In this document: positions 47,456 to 55,239 of the stretch, piece after piece | Numbering within the stretch: the stretch's first letter is position 1 | Layout: every line of letters starts with the position of its first letter | Notes under the pieces: generated by a model | The model's input: only the letters and a program-made list of their open reading frames with translations | Told to the model about the DNA's origin: nothing | Databases searched by the model: none | Assembly: GCF_014280035.1 (NCBI RefSeq) | Contig: NZ_CP047957.1 | Coordinates: 744,001 to 808,000, forward strand | Source: Synechococcus sp. A18-25c | GTDB taxonomy: Bacteria; Cyanobacteriota; Cyanobacteriia; PCC-6307; Cyanobiaceae | Length of the DNA: 64,000 bases | Direction: 5' to 3' | Position numbers and translations under genes: made by a program

Positions 47456-47716
47456 TTAAGGAAAGGATTTGCAACACCTGGTATCACAACCCTGGTATCC
47501 CTCGGTGTAGCTCGTACCCGAACCGCCCAAGCCTTCCAGCTCTTCTTCAGAAAGCTCTACCTTAGTGTTCTTCAAGTCTTCAGCAGAAATCTTAAAGCCT
47601 GCCTCCTTTGCAATCGCCACAACATCATCAGCATCGGAAGCTGCTTTGAGCTTCTCCTTAAGGCTGGTGTCAGCTTTTACTTTTTCGAGGAAGGCTTTGA
47701 GTTGCTCTTCTGACAT
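47456..47716 (-). CDS. Lanthipeptide precursor (Nif11-type leader)
   Basis: 86 residues. Leader ends EEELEGLGG. The core is 21 residues with three Cys (QGCDTRCCK) and six Ser/Thr, most of them N-terminal to the Cys, as is common in prochlorosins. Own upstream -10 (TATCAA at 47,741). Confidence 0.9.
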   Translation of the reverse strand: MSEEQLKAFLEKVKADTSLKEKLKAASDADDVVAIAKEAGFKISAEDLKNTKVELSEEELEGLGGSGTSYTEGYQGCDTRCCKSFP

Positions 47717-47933
47717 TGGTGACGGAGGGTGTATGTGCTTTTGATAGCAATATTAGTCGTCAGGTGATGTTCCTAAGAGCACAAATGGCTTGAAAAACAA
47801 TCTTGAGAAATATTCAGTGCCAGGTATTGAAGGCTGATTGAAGGGGTTAGTCAGACGATTGAAGCAATAAAAAACTCCTGTCAATGCAGGGGCTTTGAGG
47901 GCGTATAGGCTTACCAATCTGCAACAGTTGATT

Positions 47934-48227
47934 TTAGTGGGACCTTCCACACGATGGGCCTCGGACCATCCTGGTCGCAGGTCGGCCATCTCGTCGGGGT
48001 GCCGTGAAACCACAATTGTGACCGCCTCCGACAGCTGCTTCTTCCAGCTCATCGTCTGACAGTTCTTCCGATTGCATTGACTGAATATCTTCTGAGGTAA
48101 TTGCAAACCCAGCTTCTTTAGCGATTTCAATAACGGCTTCAGGGGAGGCTGCTGCTTTGAGCTTTTCCTGCAGGCTGGTGTCGCCTTGGGCCTTTTCTAG
48201 AAAGGCTTTGAGCTGCTCTTCTGACAT
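47934..48227 (-). CDS. Lanthipeptide precursor (Nif11-type leader)
   Basis: 97 residues. The leader ends ELEEAAVGG, slightly off the usual AAGG. The 29-residue core has Cys4 and Cys25 and is Arg-rich (TAPRRDGRPATRMVRG). Two rings are possible; Ser/Thr lie on both sides of the Cys. Confidence 0.88.
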   Translation of the reverse strand: MSEEQLKAFLEKAQGDTSLQEKLKAAASPEAVIEIAKEAGFAITSEDIQSMQSEELSDDELEEAAVGGGHNCGFTAPRRDGRPATRMVRGPSCGRSH

Positions 48228-48387
48228 TGGAGGAACTGAAGCTTCAGCTCGGTCATAGCAACGGTCGGGAGCCGTGCCTGCAAGCGATAAAAAGCCACTA
48301 TCAATGCAGGGTATTTGAAGGCGAAGGCGCTTTTAAAAATGGGGAACTAGAACCCATTTCGTCGCCTCCTCTGGGCCCGGCAACACG

Positions 48388-48702
48388 CTAATTGCACCAC
48401 CACTGGGTAGTGGTGCCACCATCGAGCGCAGTACGTTGACACTGGTCGAGGGGCCCACAACCCCTGGCAAGGTGAGTATCGCGAGTACCGCGACCGCATC
48501 CACCAGCTGCACCTTCCAGCTCTGCGTCTGACAATTCATTTGCTGATTGCATTGATCGAATATCTTTTGAAGTAATCGAAAAGCCTGCTTTTTTCGCAAT
48601 CTCCGCAACAGCATCTGCATCTGCAGCTCCATTGAGCTTTTCTTGCAGGCTTGTGTCAGCTTTGACCTTCTCCAGAAAGGCGTTGAGTTGCTCTTCAGAC
48701 AT
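48388..48702 (-). CDS. Lanthipeptide precursor (Nif11-type leader), long core
   Basis: 104 residues. Leader with SITSKDIRSMQS ends LEGAAGG. The 36-residue core has four Cys (positions 1, 14, 20, 35), six Thr and no Ser, so only methyllanthionine could form. A Cys sits right at the cleavage site. The upstream -10 is diverged (GTGACTTCA context). Confidence 0.9.
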   Translation of the reverse strand: MSEEQLNAFLEKVKADTSLQEKLNGAADADAVAEIAKKAGFSITSKDIRSMQSANELSDAELEGAAGGCGRGTRDTHLARGCGPLDQCQRTALDGGTTTQWWCN

Positions 48703-48766
48703 GGGAGGGCGTGGAGCTACAGCCTTTTGAAGTCACGATCGGCTGCAGCGAATTAAACGATAAGGG

Positions 48767-48798
48767 ATGGGCCACCCGGTTCGATCCGGGTGGCCCAT
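48767..48798. repeat. Perfect 13-bp inverted repeat
   Basis: ATGGGCCACCCGG and its exact reverse complement around the loop TTCGAT. The copies at 51,318 and 58,437 are decayed. It lies after the 37-codon frame at the right end of element 1. Perhaps a terminator, perhaps an element-end structure. Confidence 0.7.
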
Positions 48799-48832
48799 TG
48801 CAAGGGCAGTTAGGGAGCGATCACCACGGTGC

Positions 48833-48946
48833 TCACCAGACCTTCACAGCATCGCTGCTGCCGACCTTCCAGGGCGTCAGGCTTTTGCTGATGGCGATCG
48901 CCATGTATGCGGTCGCCTCCGCCATGTGGCTTTTGTCGCCGACCAT
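48833..48946 (-). CDS. Conserved 37-aa frame next to tRNA fragment (copy 1)
   Basis: MVGDKSHMAEATAYMAIAIS, ending with the conserved string WKVGSSDAVKVW. The same frame occurs at 51,379 and 58,501, always just after a tRNA-Arg 3' end. Copies differ by substitutions without frame breaks, which supports a real small protein. Function unknown. Confidence 0.6.
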   Translation of the reverse strand: MVGDKSHMAEATAYMAIAISKSLTPWKVGSSDAVKVW

Positions 48947-48977
48947 CCGCTTGGCTTTGCCTGACAAAATTTTTAGA

Positions 48978-49012
48978 CGCCCCCTGATGGATTCGAACCA
49001 TCGACCCACTGC
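48978..49012 (-). repeat. Partial tRNA-Arg 3' end (second att-like copy)
   Basis: About 31 of the first 32 bases match the 3' end of tRNA-Arg (ending CATCGACCCACTGC on plus, one mismatch). The sequence then departs inside the anticodon loop but keeps a pairing anticodon stem. The 5' half is missing, so it is not a functional tRNA. Confidence 0.85.
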
Positions 49013-49224
49013 TTTGTCGGCAGTTGGTCTCTCCAGGTCTCGATCAGCAGATCCCGTTGCAGGTGGAAAAGGCATCGCCCCATCGCGGTGGTGGCCTGCC
49101 CCAGGTCGTGCTCTCCGATCAGGGCCATGCATCAGGCCAGGTCGAGATGATCACCCCAATGGTTCGGCATGCCGTAGCAGCTGCAGCGCTCAGTCTGATC
49201 AGGGTGCTCGCCAGACTCACCGGC

Positions 49225-49500
49225 ATGCCCAACAAGGACCGCCCCCTCGTTGACCGTCATCCGCCGAAACCCGGCGGAGAGGACTGGCTGGTGAACGCTC
49301 AGGAGCAGCTTGTGGTGCAGTTCAAACCCGACAACCCATCGCCTCATGCGGAGTGGGTGTCAGTACGGACTTACAGCTGGATTCCGCCACATCCACCAGT
49401 GCCGCAGACACGCAGGCGGATGCTCAGGCACAACGCCATTGATGCGTGGAAGCAGATGCAGAAAACAGGCTGGCAGAGGTGCTCGCCACCAGTGCGCTAA
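49225..49500 (+). CDS. DUF1651 family protein (island copy)
   Basis: 91 residues from the ATG at 49,225. DWLVNAQEQLVVQFKPDN, WIPPHPPVPQTRRRMLRHN and GWQRCSPPVR match the chromosomal copy at 33,595. The only plus-strand gene in element 2. Role unknown. Confidence 0.75.
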   Translation: MPNKDRPLVDRHPPKPGGEDWLVNAQEQLVVQFKPDNPSPHAEWVSVRTYSWIPPHPPVPQTRRRMLRHNAIDAWKQMQKTGWQRCSPPVR

Positions 49501-49633
49501 TTGATATTTAATGCAGGCAATGGTGCCAGGTATAGGAGGCAGGTGTGTGGGCTTTCAGGTGTAACTGCAGAAATAAGTCGTATCAATGTAGGAGTATTAA
49601 GTGTGTAGGCTGGTCCACAAGTAGCCTAATTCT

Positions 49634-49888
49634 TCACTGACACATAGAGTCGCCAAACCAGCACCATCTATCCCGTTGAGTATCATTATTGCCCCCAGCT
49701 GCAATCTCCAGCTCTTCATCTGAAATTTCTGATTGAGCTTTCTTCAAGTCATCATCAGAGATGCTAAAGCCAGCCTCTTTCGCAATCGCAAGAACTGCGT
49801 CTGAATCAGCAGCTGCTTTGAGCTTTTCCTGAAGGCTGGTGTCGGCTTTAAGCTTTTCTAGAAACGCTTTGAGTTGCTCTTCTGACAT
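49634..49888 (-). CDS. Lanthipeptide precursor (Nif11-type leader)
   Basis: 84 residues. Leader ends EELEIAAGG. Core NNDTQRDRWCWFGDSMCQ has two Cys, one Thr and one Ser, enough for two rings, and aromatic residues around the first Cys. Promoter TATGAC at 49,913-49,918. Confidence 0.9.
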   Translation of the reverse strand: MSEEQLKAFLEKLKADTSLQEKLKAAADSDAVLAIAKEAGFSISDDDLKKAQSEISDEELEIAAGGNNDTQRDRWCWFGDSMCQ

Positions 49889-49963
49889 TGAAGGGCGTGT
49901 AGCTACAGCCTGGTCATAGCAACGGTCGGCAGCGATGTCTGCAAGCAATCAAGAAAGCCCGCT

Positions 49964-50056
49964 AAGTGCGGGCGATGGTGCCAGGTATTGAAGGCTGATT
50001 GATGGGGTTAGTCAGACGATTGAAGCAATGAAAAACCCCTGTCAATGCAGGGGGTT
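49964..50056. repeat. Cassette spacer block, best-preserved copy
   Basis: Type 2 terminator stem, CCAGGTATTGAAGGCTGATT, the AGTCAGACGATTGAAGC part and the type 1 terminator, in that order on plus. It separates two independent precursor genes and repeats through elements 1-3. Confidence 0.85.
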
Positions 50057-50085
50057 TGATGAGGGCGTAGGCTAAATCGGATTTA

Positions 50086-50337
50086 TCAGAAGCAGGTTCG
50101 AAAAGGTCCAATAAAGGTACAAGTGTTTCCCCCGCCAGCTGCACCTTCCAGCTCTTCATCTGACACTTCTACCGTTGCCGATTGCATTGATTGAATATCT
50201 TCTGCGGTAATTGCAAAGCCTGCGTCTTTGGCGATTTCAACAGCAGCATCAGGTGAGGCTGCTGCCTTGAGCTTTTCCTGAAGGCTGGTGTCAGTTTTAA
50301 CCTTCTCCAGGAAGGCTTTGAGTTGCTCTTCTGACAT
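50086..50337 (-). CDS. Lanthipeptide precursor, two-Cys core
   Basis: 83 residues. Core GNTCTFIGPFRTCF (14 residues) has Cys4 and Cys13 with Thr3, Thr5 and Thr12; hydrophobic. The leader is almost identical to that of the gene at 57,444 while the cores are unrelated, the expected pattern of cassette diversification. Confidence 0.9.
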   Translation of the reverse strand: MSEEQLKAFLEKVKTDTSLQEKLKAAASPDAAVEIAKDAGFAITAEDIQSMQSATVEVSDEELEGAAGGGNTCTFIGPFRTCF

Positions 50338-50546
50338 TGGAGGGCGTGGAGGTACAGCCTGGTCATAGCAACGGTCGGCAGCGGTGTTCAACATCGCCAG
50401 ATCGAGCTTCAAGATGTACGCTCAGACCTAATAAAAAGCCCGCTTCATGCGGGCTGCAATTTTCTGAGACAATGATTTAATCAACAAAAAAGTATTGAGT
50501 CGAAGCTTTTTATCGGAATCAAAAGAGCATCGTCTTAGATCCAAAC

Positions 50547-50840
50547 TTACATGCCAAATGCTCCAGGAGGGGCACCACACCATGCAATAGAAGCCCCAAT
50601 AGCAGCGGTTACAAGCGCTCCATTCCCAGTGTTGCACATATTGGCAGTACCACCATTCACTACTTCAAGCTCTTCTTGTGTCAGAGGAGTGTTTTTTACA
50701 TGTTCAGCAGTAAAGTGGTGGCCATGATGTTTGGCAATTTCAACGACATGCTCGGCAGTTTGAGCTGATTTGAGTTTGTCTTGAAGTAATGGGTCGTCTT
50801 TGACCTTGGCGATAAATGCCTTGAGTTGCTCTTCTGACAT
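50547..50840 (-). CDS. Nif11-type precursor with hydrophobic core
   Basis: 97 residues; an ATG two codons earlier (50,846) also fits. The leader differs from the others (AKHHGHHFTAEHVKN; EELEVVNGG). The 33-residue core contains GALVTAAIGASIAWCG, a membrane-active-looking helix, and has two Cys. It resembles small GG-type bacteriocins more than compact lanthipeptides. Confidence 0.8.
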   Translation of the reverse strand: MSEEQLKAFIAKVKDDPLLQDKLKSAQTAEHVVEIAKHHGHHFTAEHVKNTPLTQEELEVVNGGTANMCNTGNGALVTAAIGASIAWCGAPPGAFGM

Positions 50841-50897
50841 GCGCAAGGAATGAACTACAGGCTTGTCATAGCAACGGTCGGTAACAGCACCAACAGC

Positions 50898-50981
50898 TCA
50901 AATGCTCTGGGGTGAGCCACCAAAGAGCCACTTGCGCATGGGTCGCATGCCAGGGCAACGACCCCAGGGCTCGTCATGCAC
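50898..50981 (-). CDS. Conserved 27-aa frame (copy 1)
   Basis: GTG start. HDEPWGRCPGMRPMRKWLFG, nearly the same as at 57,744. It begins about 12 bases after the 90-aa precursor and could be the last gene of that operon. Kept in frame and in length in both copies. Confidence 0.5.
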   Translation of the reverse strand: MHDEPWGRCPGMRPMRKWLFGGSPQSI

Positions 50982-50992
50982 TTGCTTGTTTC

Positions 50993-51265
50993 TCAGCACC
51001 CTGACCCTTCACCTCTTTTACCACCAGCAATGGCAGCAAGGGCAACCGCATCCAGTTCGAAATCATCGAACTCGTCATCGTCATCCATCTGCCTGAGGAA
51101 GCCACGCACCTCCTCTGAGGTGACCGTCATCCCCTTCTCTGCTGCGATCTCCACCATGCGCTGGATCGAGGCATCAGGGTCTGCAGTCATCAGCTTGAAC
51201 AGCTCACCCTGCACCGCAGCGGGCACCGCATCACGCATTGCCTTGAACTCTTCCAGGGTTGCCAT
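50993..51265 (-). CDS. Nif11-type precursor with 8-residue core
   Basis: 90 residues. The leader (MATLEEFKAMRDAVPAAVQG; acidic DDDDEFDDFELDAVALAAIAGG) differs from the MSEEQ group. The core KRGEGSGC has one Ser and a terminal Cys. Closely related to 57,839 and 58,115. Such a tiny core would allow a single ring. Confidence 0.8.
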   Translation of the reverse strand: MATLEEFKAMRDAVPAAVQGELFKLMTADPDASIQRMVEIAAEKGMTVTSEEVRGFLRQMDDDDEFDDFELDAVALAAIAGGKRGEGSGC

Positions 51266-51378
51266 CAGCGGATCTGCAGCGTGACTCCGTTGTAGCCCTG
51301 ATGCGACAACAGTTCAGCCACCCGGTTCGATCCGATTAGCCCATCGCAAGGGCAGTAAGGGAGCGATCACCACGGTGC

Positions 51379-51492
51379 TCACCAGACTTTCACAGCATCG
51401 CTGCTGCCGACCTTCCAGGGCGTCAGGCCTTTGCTGATGGCGATCGCCATGTCAGCGGTGGCCTCAGCCATGTGGCTGTTGTCGTCGTCCAT
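51379..51492 (-). CDS. Conserved 37-aa frame (copy 2)
   Basis: MDDDNSHMAEATADMAIAIS and the shared C-terminus. About 30 bases from the tRNA fragment, as in the other copies. Confidence 0.6.
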   Translation of the reverse strand: MDDDNSHMAEATADMAIAISKGLTPWKVGSSDAVKVW

Positions 51493-51524
51493 CGGCTTGG
51501 CTTTGCCTAAGAAGATTTTTTAGA

Positions 51525-51570
51525 CGCCCCCTGATGGATTCAAACCATCGACCGACTGCTTAGAAGGCAG
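51525..51570 (-). repeat. Partial tRNA-Arg 3' end (third att-like copy)
   Basis: 46 bases identical to the 3' part of tRNA-Arg(UCU), including its anticodon, except one base in the T-loop (CAAACC instead of CGAACC). No 5' half. Confidence 0.9.
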
Positions 51571-51660
51571 AAAAATTCACAGTCGTGGACTGGGTTTTTG
51601 AAGCTATGACTGCGCTCTTGGATGTGGAGGGCGCCCTTGGTATCCCCCCAGAATGCCAAT

Positions 51661-51739
51661 AGTGGTCCCGTTTTAGGGGGCGGGACCACTTACAAGGTGG
51701 GACCACTTTGCAATCGACCGACTGCCTCCAAGGCAGTTG
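51661..51739. repeat. Inverted repeat and tRNA-like arm at element 3 left end
   Basis: AGTGGTCCCG and its exact complement enclose ten bases (51,661-51,690). A third GGGACCACTT follows at 51,699. Then 51,715-51,739 copies the tRNA-Arg anticodon arm (CGACCGACTGCCTCCAAGGCAG), differing only in the loop. A candidate attachment or recombinase-binding region. Confidence 0.55.
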
Positions 51740-51947
51740 GTCTTTCTTCTGCATCCAGCCGATCCACCGCAGCAGGACCACCCTCAATCAACTGCTGGCA
51801 ACGATGCCGTGCCGCAGCATTCTCAGCCGGTGTGTGGAGGGCATCGTTGGCACGCAACTGACTCCAGCGACCCTGTTCAAGGATCTCCGCTTCAGCCTGT
51901 GCCCTGGCCTTTGGTGGCAAAGGGCGTCGACGACGCTTGGTCGCCAT
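51690..51947 (-). CDS. Small basic element protein (85 aa)
   Basis: MATKRRRRPLPPKARAQAEA, then helical LEQGRWSQLRANDALHTPA and EERPTALEAVGRLQSGPTL. The C-terminal codons are the tRNA-like arm. A truncated relative of its 3' end lies in element 1 (44,830-45,010). Its start shares a base with the preceding gene's stop. Confidence 0.6.
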   Translation of the reverse strand: MATKRRRRPLPPKARAQAEAEILEQGRWSQLRANDALHTPAENAAARHRCQQLIEGGPAAVDRLDAEERPTALEAVGRLQSGPTL

Positions 51948-52144
51948 CAGCGCAGCCTCGCCATCAGCTGAGACATCACCACAAGCGCATCCTGGAGAGA
52001 AATGCACACCGGCTCATCCAGTGCTGACTGCTCTGGCATTGCCTCCAATGCCTCGCGTATACGGCTCAGTGATCGGAGTGATGCGGCGCTGCGCAACCGT
52101 GGTGTCTCATCCAACTGAGTGATGAACTCACTGGTGGGATTCAT
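51947..52144 (-). CDS. Small helical element protein (65 aa)
   Basis: From the Met at 52,144: MNPTSEFITQLDETPRLRSA and ISLQDALVVMSQLMARLR. The frame is open further upstream to 52,432, and a start at 52,231 is possible. Coupled to the next gene (TGATG). Confidence 0.55.
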   Translation of the reverse strand: MNPTSEFITQLDETPRLRSAASLRSLSRIREALEAMPEQSALDEPVCISLQDALVVMSQLMARLR

Positions 52145-52349
52145 GCAATCCGCCTGATCGGCAAATGCATCCCAGACGGTGGACTGAAGAGGAAAGCCGA
52201 TGCCCCCATCGGCATTTGACCGGGCGCCCATGTCCTCATCACTGCCCCCAGGCGTGACGATGACCTCAGCGGGTGGATCCACCACGGTCTGGATGGGTTT
52301 AGGTGCAGCGCAACAGGCTGATTCACAGCCATGGTCACCATGGTGGTGA

Positions 52350-52955
52350 TCGGGCGCGATCAAGCTCAAAAACCTGCAGAAGAAACCCAAGCCTGGCCCT
52401 CGGGCCATACCCACCGATGACGCGATCATCAAACTTGTCGATGCAGTCAGAGGCGAGCGTTACGGCTGGTGTATCGCTGCAATGGCGACCTTCGGCTGCA
52501 GGACAGGTGAAGTACCCAGCCTGCAACTCAACGATGACGGCACCGCCAGCTGCCTGACGATCAAAACCAAGCTGTCCCTGCCGGAAGAGCGCACCTGTTT
52601 TGCGTACCCAGGGGAGTGGATAGAACGCTGGGACCTACATAACGTCGATATCCCAGGTGGTGTCCGCTGGCTAACGCCTCAAAGCTGGGACGCTAAGCGG
52701 AGCGAAAACTGGGTCGCAGCATGGCGGCAGTGGAGGTGCAGGTCAGTCTTCAAGGCCATTTCTGAAGAACTCACGCCGGGCTTCGACCTCTACAACCTTC
52801 GCCACCGCTGGGCCATGCGCTCCATCGAGGCGAACATCAACCAATCCCTGTGCGCCCAATCGATGGGTCACACCCTCAAAGAGCATGAGCAGACCTGCCA
52901 CCGTGAGCTGAAAGGGAACACGTTGAGAGCCGCCATGGCGAAGCTCACCATGTAG
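52350..52955 (+). pseudogene. Tyrosine recombinase C-terminal remnant
   Basis: No start and no N-terminal domain; the frame opens within GAIKLKNLQKKPKPGPRA. The catalytic region has Arg in ATFGCRTGEVPSL, LRHRWAMR for the His-x-x-Arg box and SMGHTLKEHEQTCHRE. In this class Tyr is expected in the last string; here it is Cys. Both truncation and this change argue that it is inactive. Confidence 0.8.
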
Positions 52956-53127
52956 CTCCGCAGCACCTCGAAAATCGAACACTTAATGGTGTTGGGAGAG
53001 GCCTAATGGAACTCGATCCCCCCTTTGTGCGGGAGGAGGCCTAGTGGTCCTCGACTCCCAGCTGCAGACAGATCCCTCACGCCAGCAGAGTCAAGATGCG
53101 CCTGCCGCTTGATTCGTCGAGAGGATC

Positions 53128-54531
53128 TCAGTTTCCTCCTCCATCCAAAGCGGCTGCAGCGCGGTCTACTGCCTGGATACCCGCTTCAATGGCCCCTTCG
53201 AAATAACCAGGCCAGCGGGTGGATTCTTCCGTGCCAGCCCAGAAAATTCTGCCGTGAGGCTGCTGCCAGGTTGTGCCGAATCCAGTCCATGCTCCCGGCG
53301 TGCGGAAAGCGGTGTAGCCACCGGTGGTCCACTGTTCATCGATCCAGCGCTGAACAACAAGATCGAGCGGTTCGGCAGCCTTTGGCCCCCAGTATCGAAC
53401 AAGATCTTCAAGGATCAATCGCCGTTGTTCTAAATCTGGGAGACGATTCAGCTGAGATGCTCGATGTCCAGAAACAAATGAAGCCAATATTCCCGGACTT
53501 GTTTCTGGGGGACCGCTATCGGCAGTCTGTTCAAGCAATTTTAAGTTTCCTTGGCCTGCCCCACAGAACCCCTGTTCTCTCCAGAAAGCTTCTTTGTAAA
53601 CCGCTAAAACTTTAAATTTTGTTCCCATTGGCGAACGTTGGATAAATTGCCTGTACTCGCTTTCAAGTCCAGGGTTGAAGGTTATTTTTTGACGTAATAC
53701 TGGTGGAATTGCAACGATAGCTGCATTAGATGAAATTGATTTATTTGCACCATATCCATAAAAAACTTCAAGACCATCACCTGTTTGAGTAATTTCTTGA
53801 ACTGGAGCAGAAAGTTCTATATCCTCTCTCATTTCTTCGCCAAGTAGTTTTGCAACCTCTCCCGCACCCTTCGTGATGAGCCATTCCTCTCCACCACCAC
53901 TTTGAGGCGCAACGTTCTGGCCTAAAGCAAGGTGCAAAATAGAGGATTCACAGGGTTCATACCCTCCTGTACCAGTTCCGCCGGTGCAGTTGTAAGCAAA
54001 GAGCCATTGAGCAAGGCGAGACGCGTTGTTTTGCTCGAGCCAATGCGAAACAGTTGTTTTATCTAAAATTTCTGCATCAGCGGCTAGCCAAGGCTGACTT
54101 GGATTAATCGTCTTACTGATGGCTAATAGCTTATTCCACAAATTAATTGCAGAGGTTTTCTCTTCTAAATTGATGTTCAAACCTCTTGCAATAAAAAAGC
54201 CAATTGATTCAACTTCTCCTGGCATAATGCTGATATCAGCTATAGACTTTTCACCATCCCAAATAAAAACACCCTTGCCGTCGTAAAAACTTGGATGTCG
54301 TTGTAGTCCTAGCTCATCAGTCAATTGTTCTAAACGGTGATGAGTATGTCCACCCCACTGTCCCCCGAGATCAATAATTCCGCCGCTGGGGGTGATTTGA
54401 TTAAACATCCGGCCGCCCACGCGGGACCGGGCCTCAAGCACTTTGACGCTGTAGCCCTTTTTCTTGGCTTCCCTTGCTGCAATCAAGCCAGAGAGACCGG
54501 CACTAACGATAGTGATGTCAACTTGATCCAT
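53128..54531 (-). CDS. Flavin-containing amine oxidase (monoamine oxidase-like)
   Basis: 467 residues. The N-terminal FAD fold reads ITIVSAGLSGLIAAREAKKK, where Ser replaces the first Gly of the usual GxGxxG. Next come LEARSRVGGRMF and DLGGQWGG; the C-terminal FAD site is IFWAGTEESTRWPGYFEGAI. The substrate may be an amine or an amino-acid side chain. AT-richer than the core and flanked by element genes, so it is probably cargo. A role in peptide tailoring is only a thought. Confidence 0.9.
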   Translation of the reverse strand: MDQVDITIVSAGLSGLIAAREAKKKGYSVKVLEARSRVGGRMFNQITPSGGIIDLGGQWGGHTHHRLEQLTDELGLQRHPSFYDGKGVFIWDGEKSIADISIMPGEVESIGFFIARGLNINLEEKTSAINLWNKLLAISKTINPSQPWLAADAEILDKTTVSHWLEQNNASRLAQWLFAYNCTGGTGTGGYEPCESSILHLALGQNVAPQSGGGEEWLITKGAGEVAKLLGEEMREDIELSAPVQEITQTGDGLEVFYGYGANKSISSNAAIVAIPPVLRQKITFNPGLESEYRQFIQRSPMGTKFKVLAVYKEAFWREQGFCGAGQGNLKLLEQTADSGPPETSPGILASFVSGHRASQLNRLPDLEQRRLILEDLVRYWGPKAAEPLDLVVQRWIDEQWTTGGYTAFRTPGAWTGFGTTWQQPHGRIFWAGTEESTRWPGYFEGAIEAGIQAVDRAAAALDGGGN

Positions 54532-54578
54532 GCTTTGTTATTGAATTTGAAGGGGAGAAATCTGCTAACTGGCCCGAA

Positions 54579-54809
54579 TTAAAGCAACGGGGAAAATCCC
54601 AGTAATTGCTTTTGATGACTGGCTTCAGGCAGGCAGACTTGCCCGCATGTGGACAACGTACCCGGTTGGAGTGAACCCGTCAGGAAGTTGCGGTTTGGAT
54701 TTCTTTGCGATGGCACATCGCTGACTAAAGGCTGATTCTTCGACGTGTGCCAACCGCAGGAGGCACGCCATTGCGCTTCCTCCTCGGTCAGCAGTCGAGG
54801 CTCAAACAT
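54579..54809 (-). pseudogene. Truncated first part of a further operon gene
   Basis: The ATG at 54,809 overlaps the small-terminase-like gene's end. MFEPRLLTEEEAQWRASCGW looks coding, but the frame becomes low-quality after about 40 codons and ends near the amine oxidase. Likely the start of a larger phage-like gene lost by deletion. Confidence 0.45.
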
Positions 54810-55239
54810 CGATCGGTCGTCCTTGCTCCAGCTGGGCCATCTGCTCGCGCAGCTTGGCGATGTGTTCCCGCATCTCGCGGTCCAGCACCCCTCGCTCGAT
54901 GCTGCGGATCACTGCCTCGCAGGCAGACACCGCGGCATAGGACTTCGTCGCCGGATCCAACGCAATCGACAGCAGCCGATCGGCAACAGCTGGGCCTGCA
55001 CTGATGAGCCTGTTGTAGGTGCCCGCTAGGGCCTCCCTCACCTTCTCCTCGACGTAGGCTTCAGCTATCGGTAGATCCTTTCATTTCAGGAGGTTCCGGT
55101 AGCTGGCCCCGGTCATGTCGGAGCACTGTTTCCAGCTGTGGCCGGCGGCCCTGAGGGTTAGGGCTGCCCGCACCTTGGGTGGGATCTCACCGGATTCCTC
55201 CCGGGTGGGTCTGCCGGTGTGGCGCGCCAGCGACGTCAT
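54802..55239 (-). pseudogene. Small-terminase-like protein split by TGA
   Basis: 52 codons from the ATG at 55,239 carry a helix-turn-helix-like stretch (RAALTLRAAGHSWKQCSDMT; ASYRNLLK). TGA follows at 55,081, then 93 codons in the same frame (PIAEAYVEEKVREALAGTYN to EQGRPIDV). The layout of HTH then helical oligomer domain resembles phage TerS. A TGG-to-TGA change would explain the break. Family assignment is tentative. Confidence 0.55.

Larger units (their letters stand above)
44830..48977. mobile_element. Island element 1 (precursor cassettes)
   Basis: Lies between two tRNA-Arg 3' fragments. Its left end matches element 3 (GCTCTTGGATGTGGAGGGCGCC at both) and its right end shares the 37-codon frame found before the other tRNA copies. 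Contents: a truncated gene fused across a deletion junction near 45,015-45,027, then six intact and two broken precursor genes. No recombinase. It looks like a non-autonomous derivative. Confidence 0.7.
49013..51524. mobile_element. Island element 2
   Basis: Between the second and third tRNA fragments. Holds a DUF1651 gene, three GG-type precursors, one 90-aa precursor and the 27- and 37-codon frames. Its right 630 bases duplicate the right end of element 3. Its left end differs from elements 1 and 3. No recombinase. Confidence 0.65.

Noticed and set aside
48978-49030. A complete tRNA gene at 49.0 kb
   Set aside because: Only the 3' part and a rewritten anticodon arm are present; the acceptor and D-arm 5' halves are missing.
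49964-50056. Integron attC sites in the spacer blocks
   Set aside because: The RYYYAAC/GTTRRRY core pair is not present, and no integron integrase is seen.
53025-53615. 196-codon plus frame over the amine oxidase 3' end
   Set aside because: Antisense to a clear oxidase gene; no recognisable motifs.
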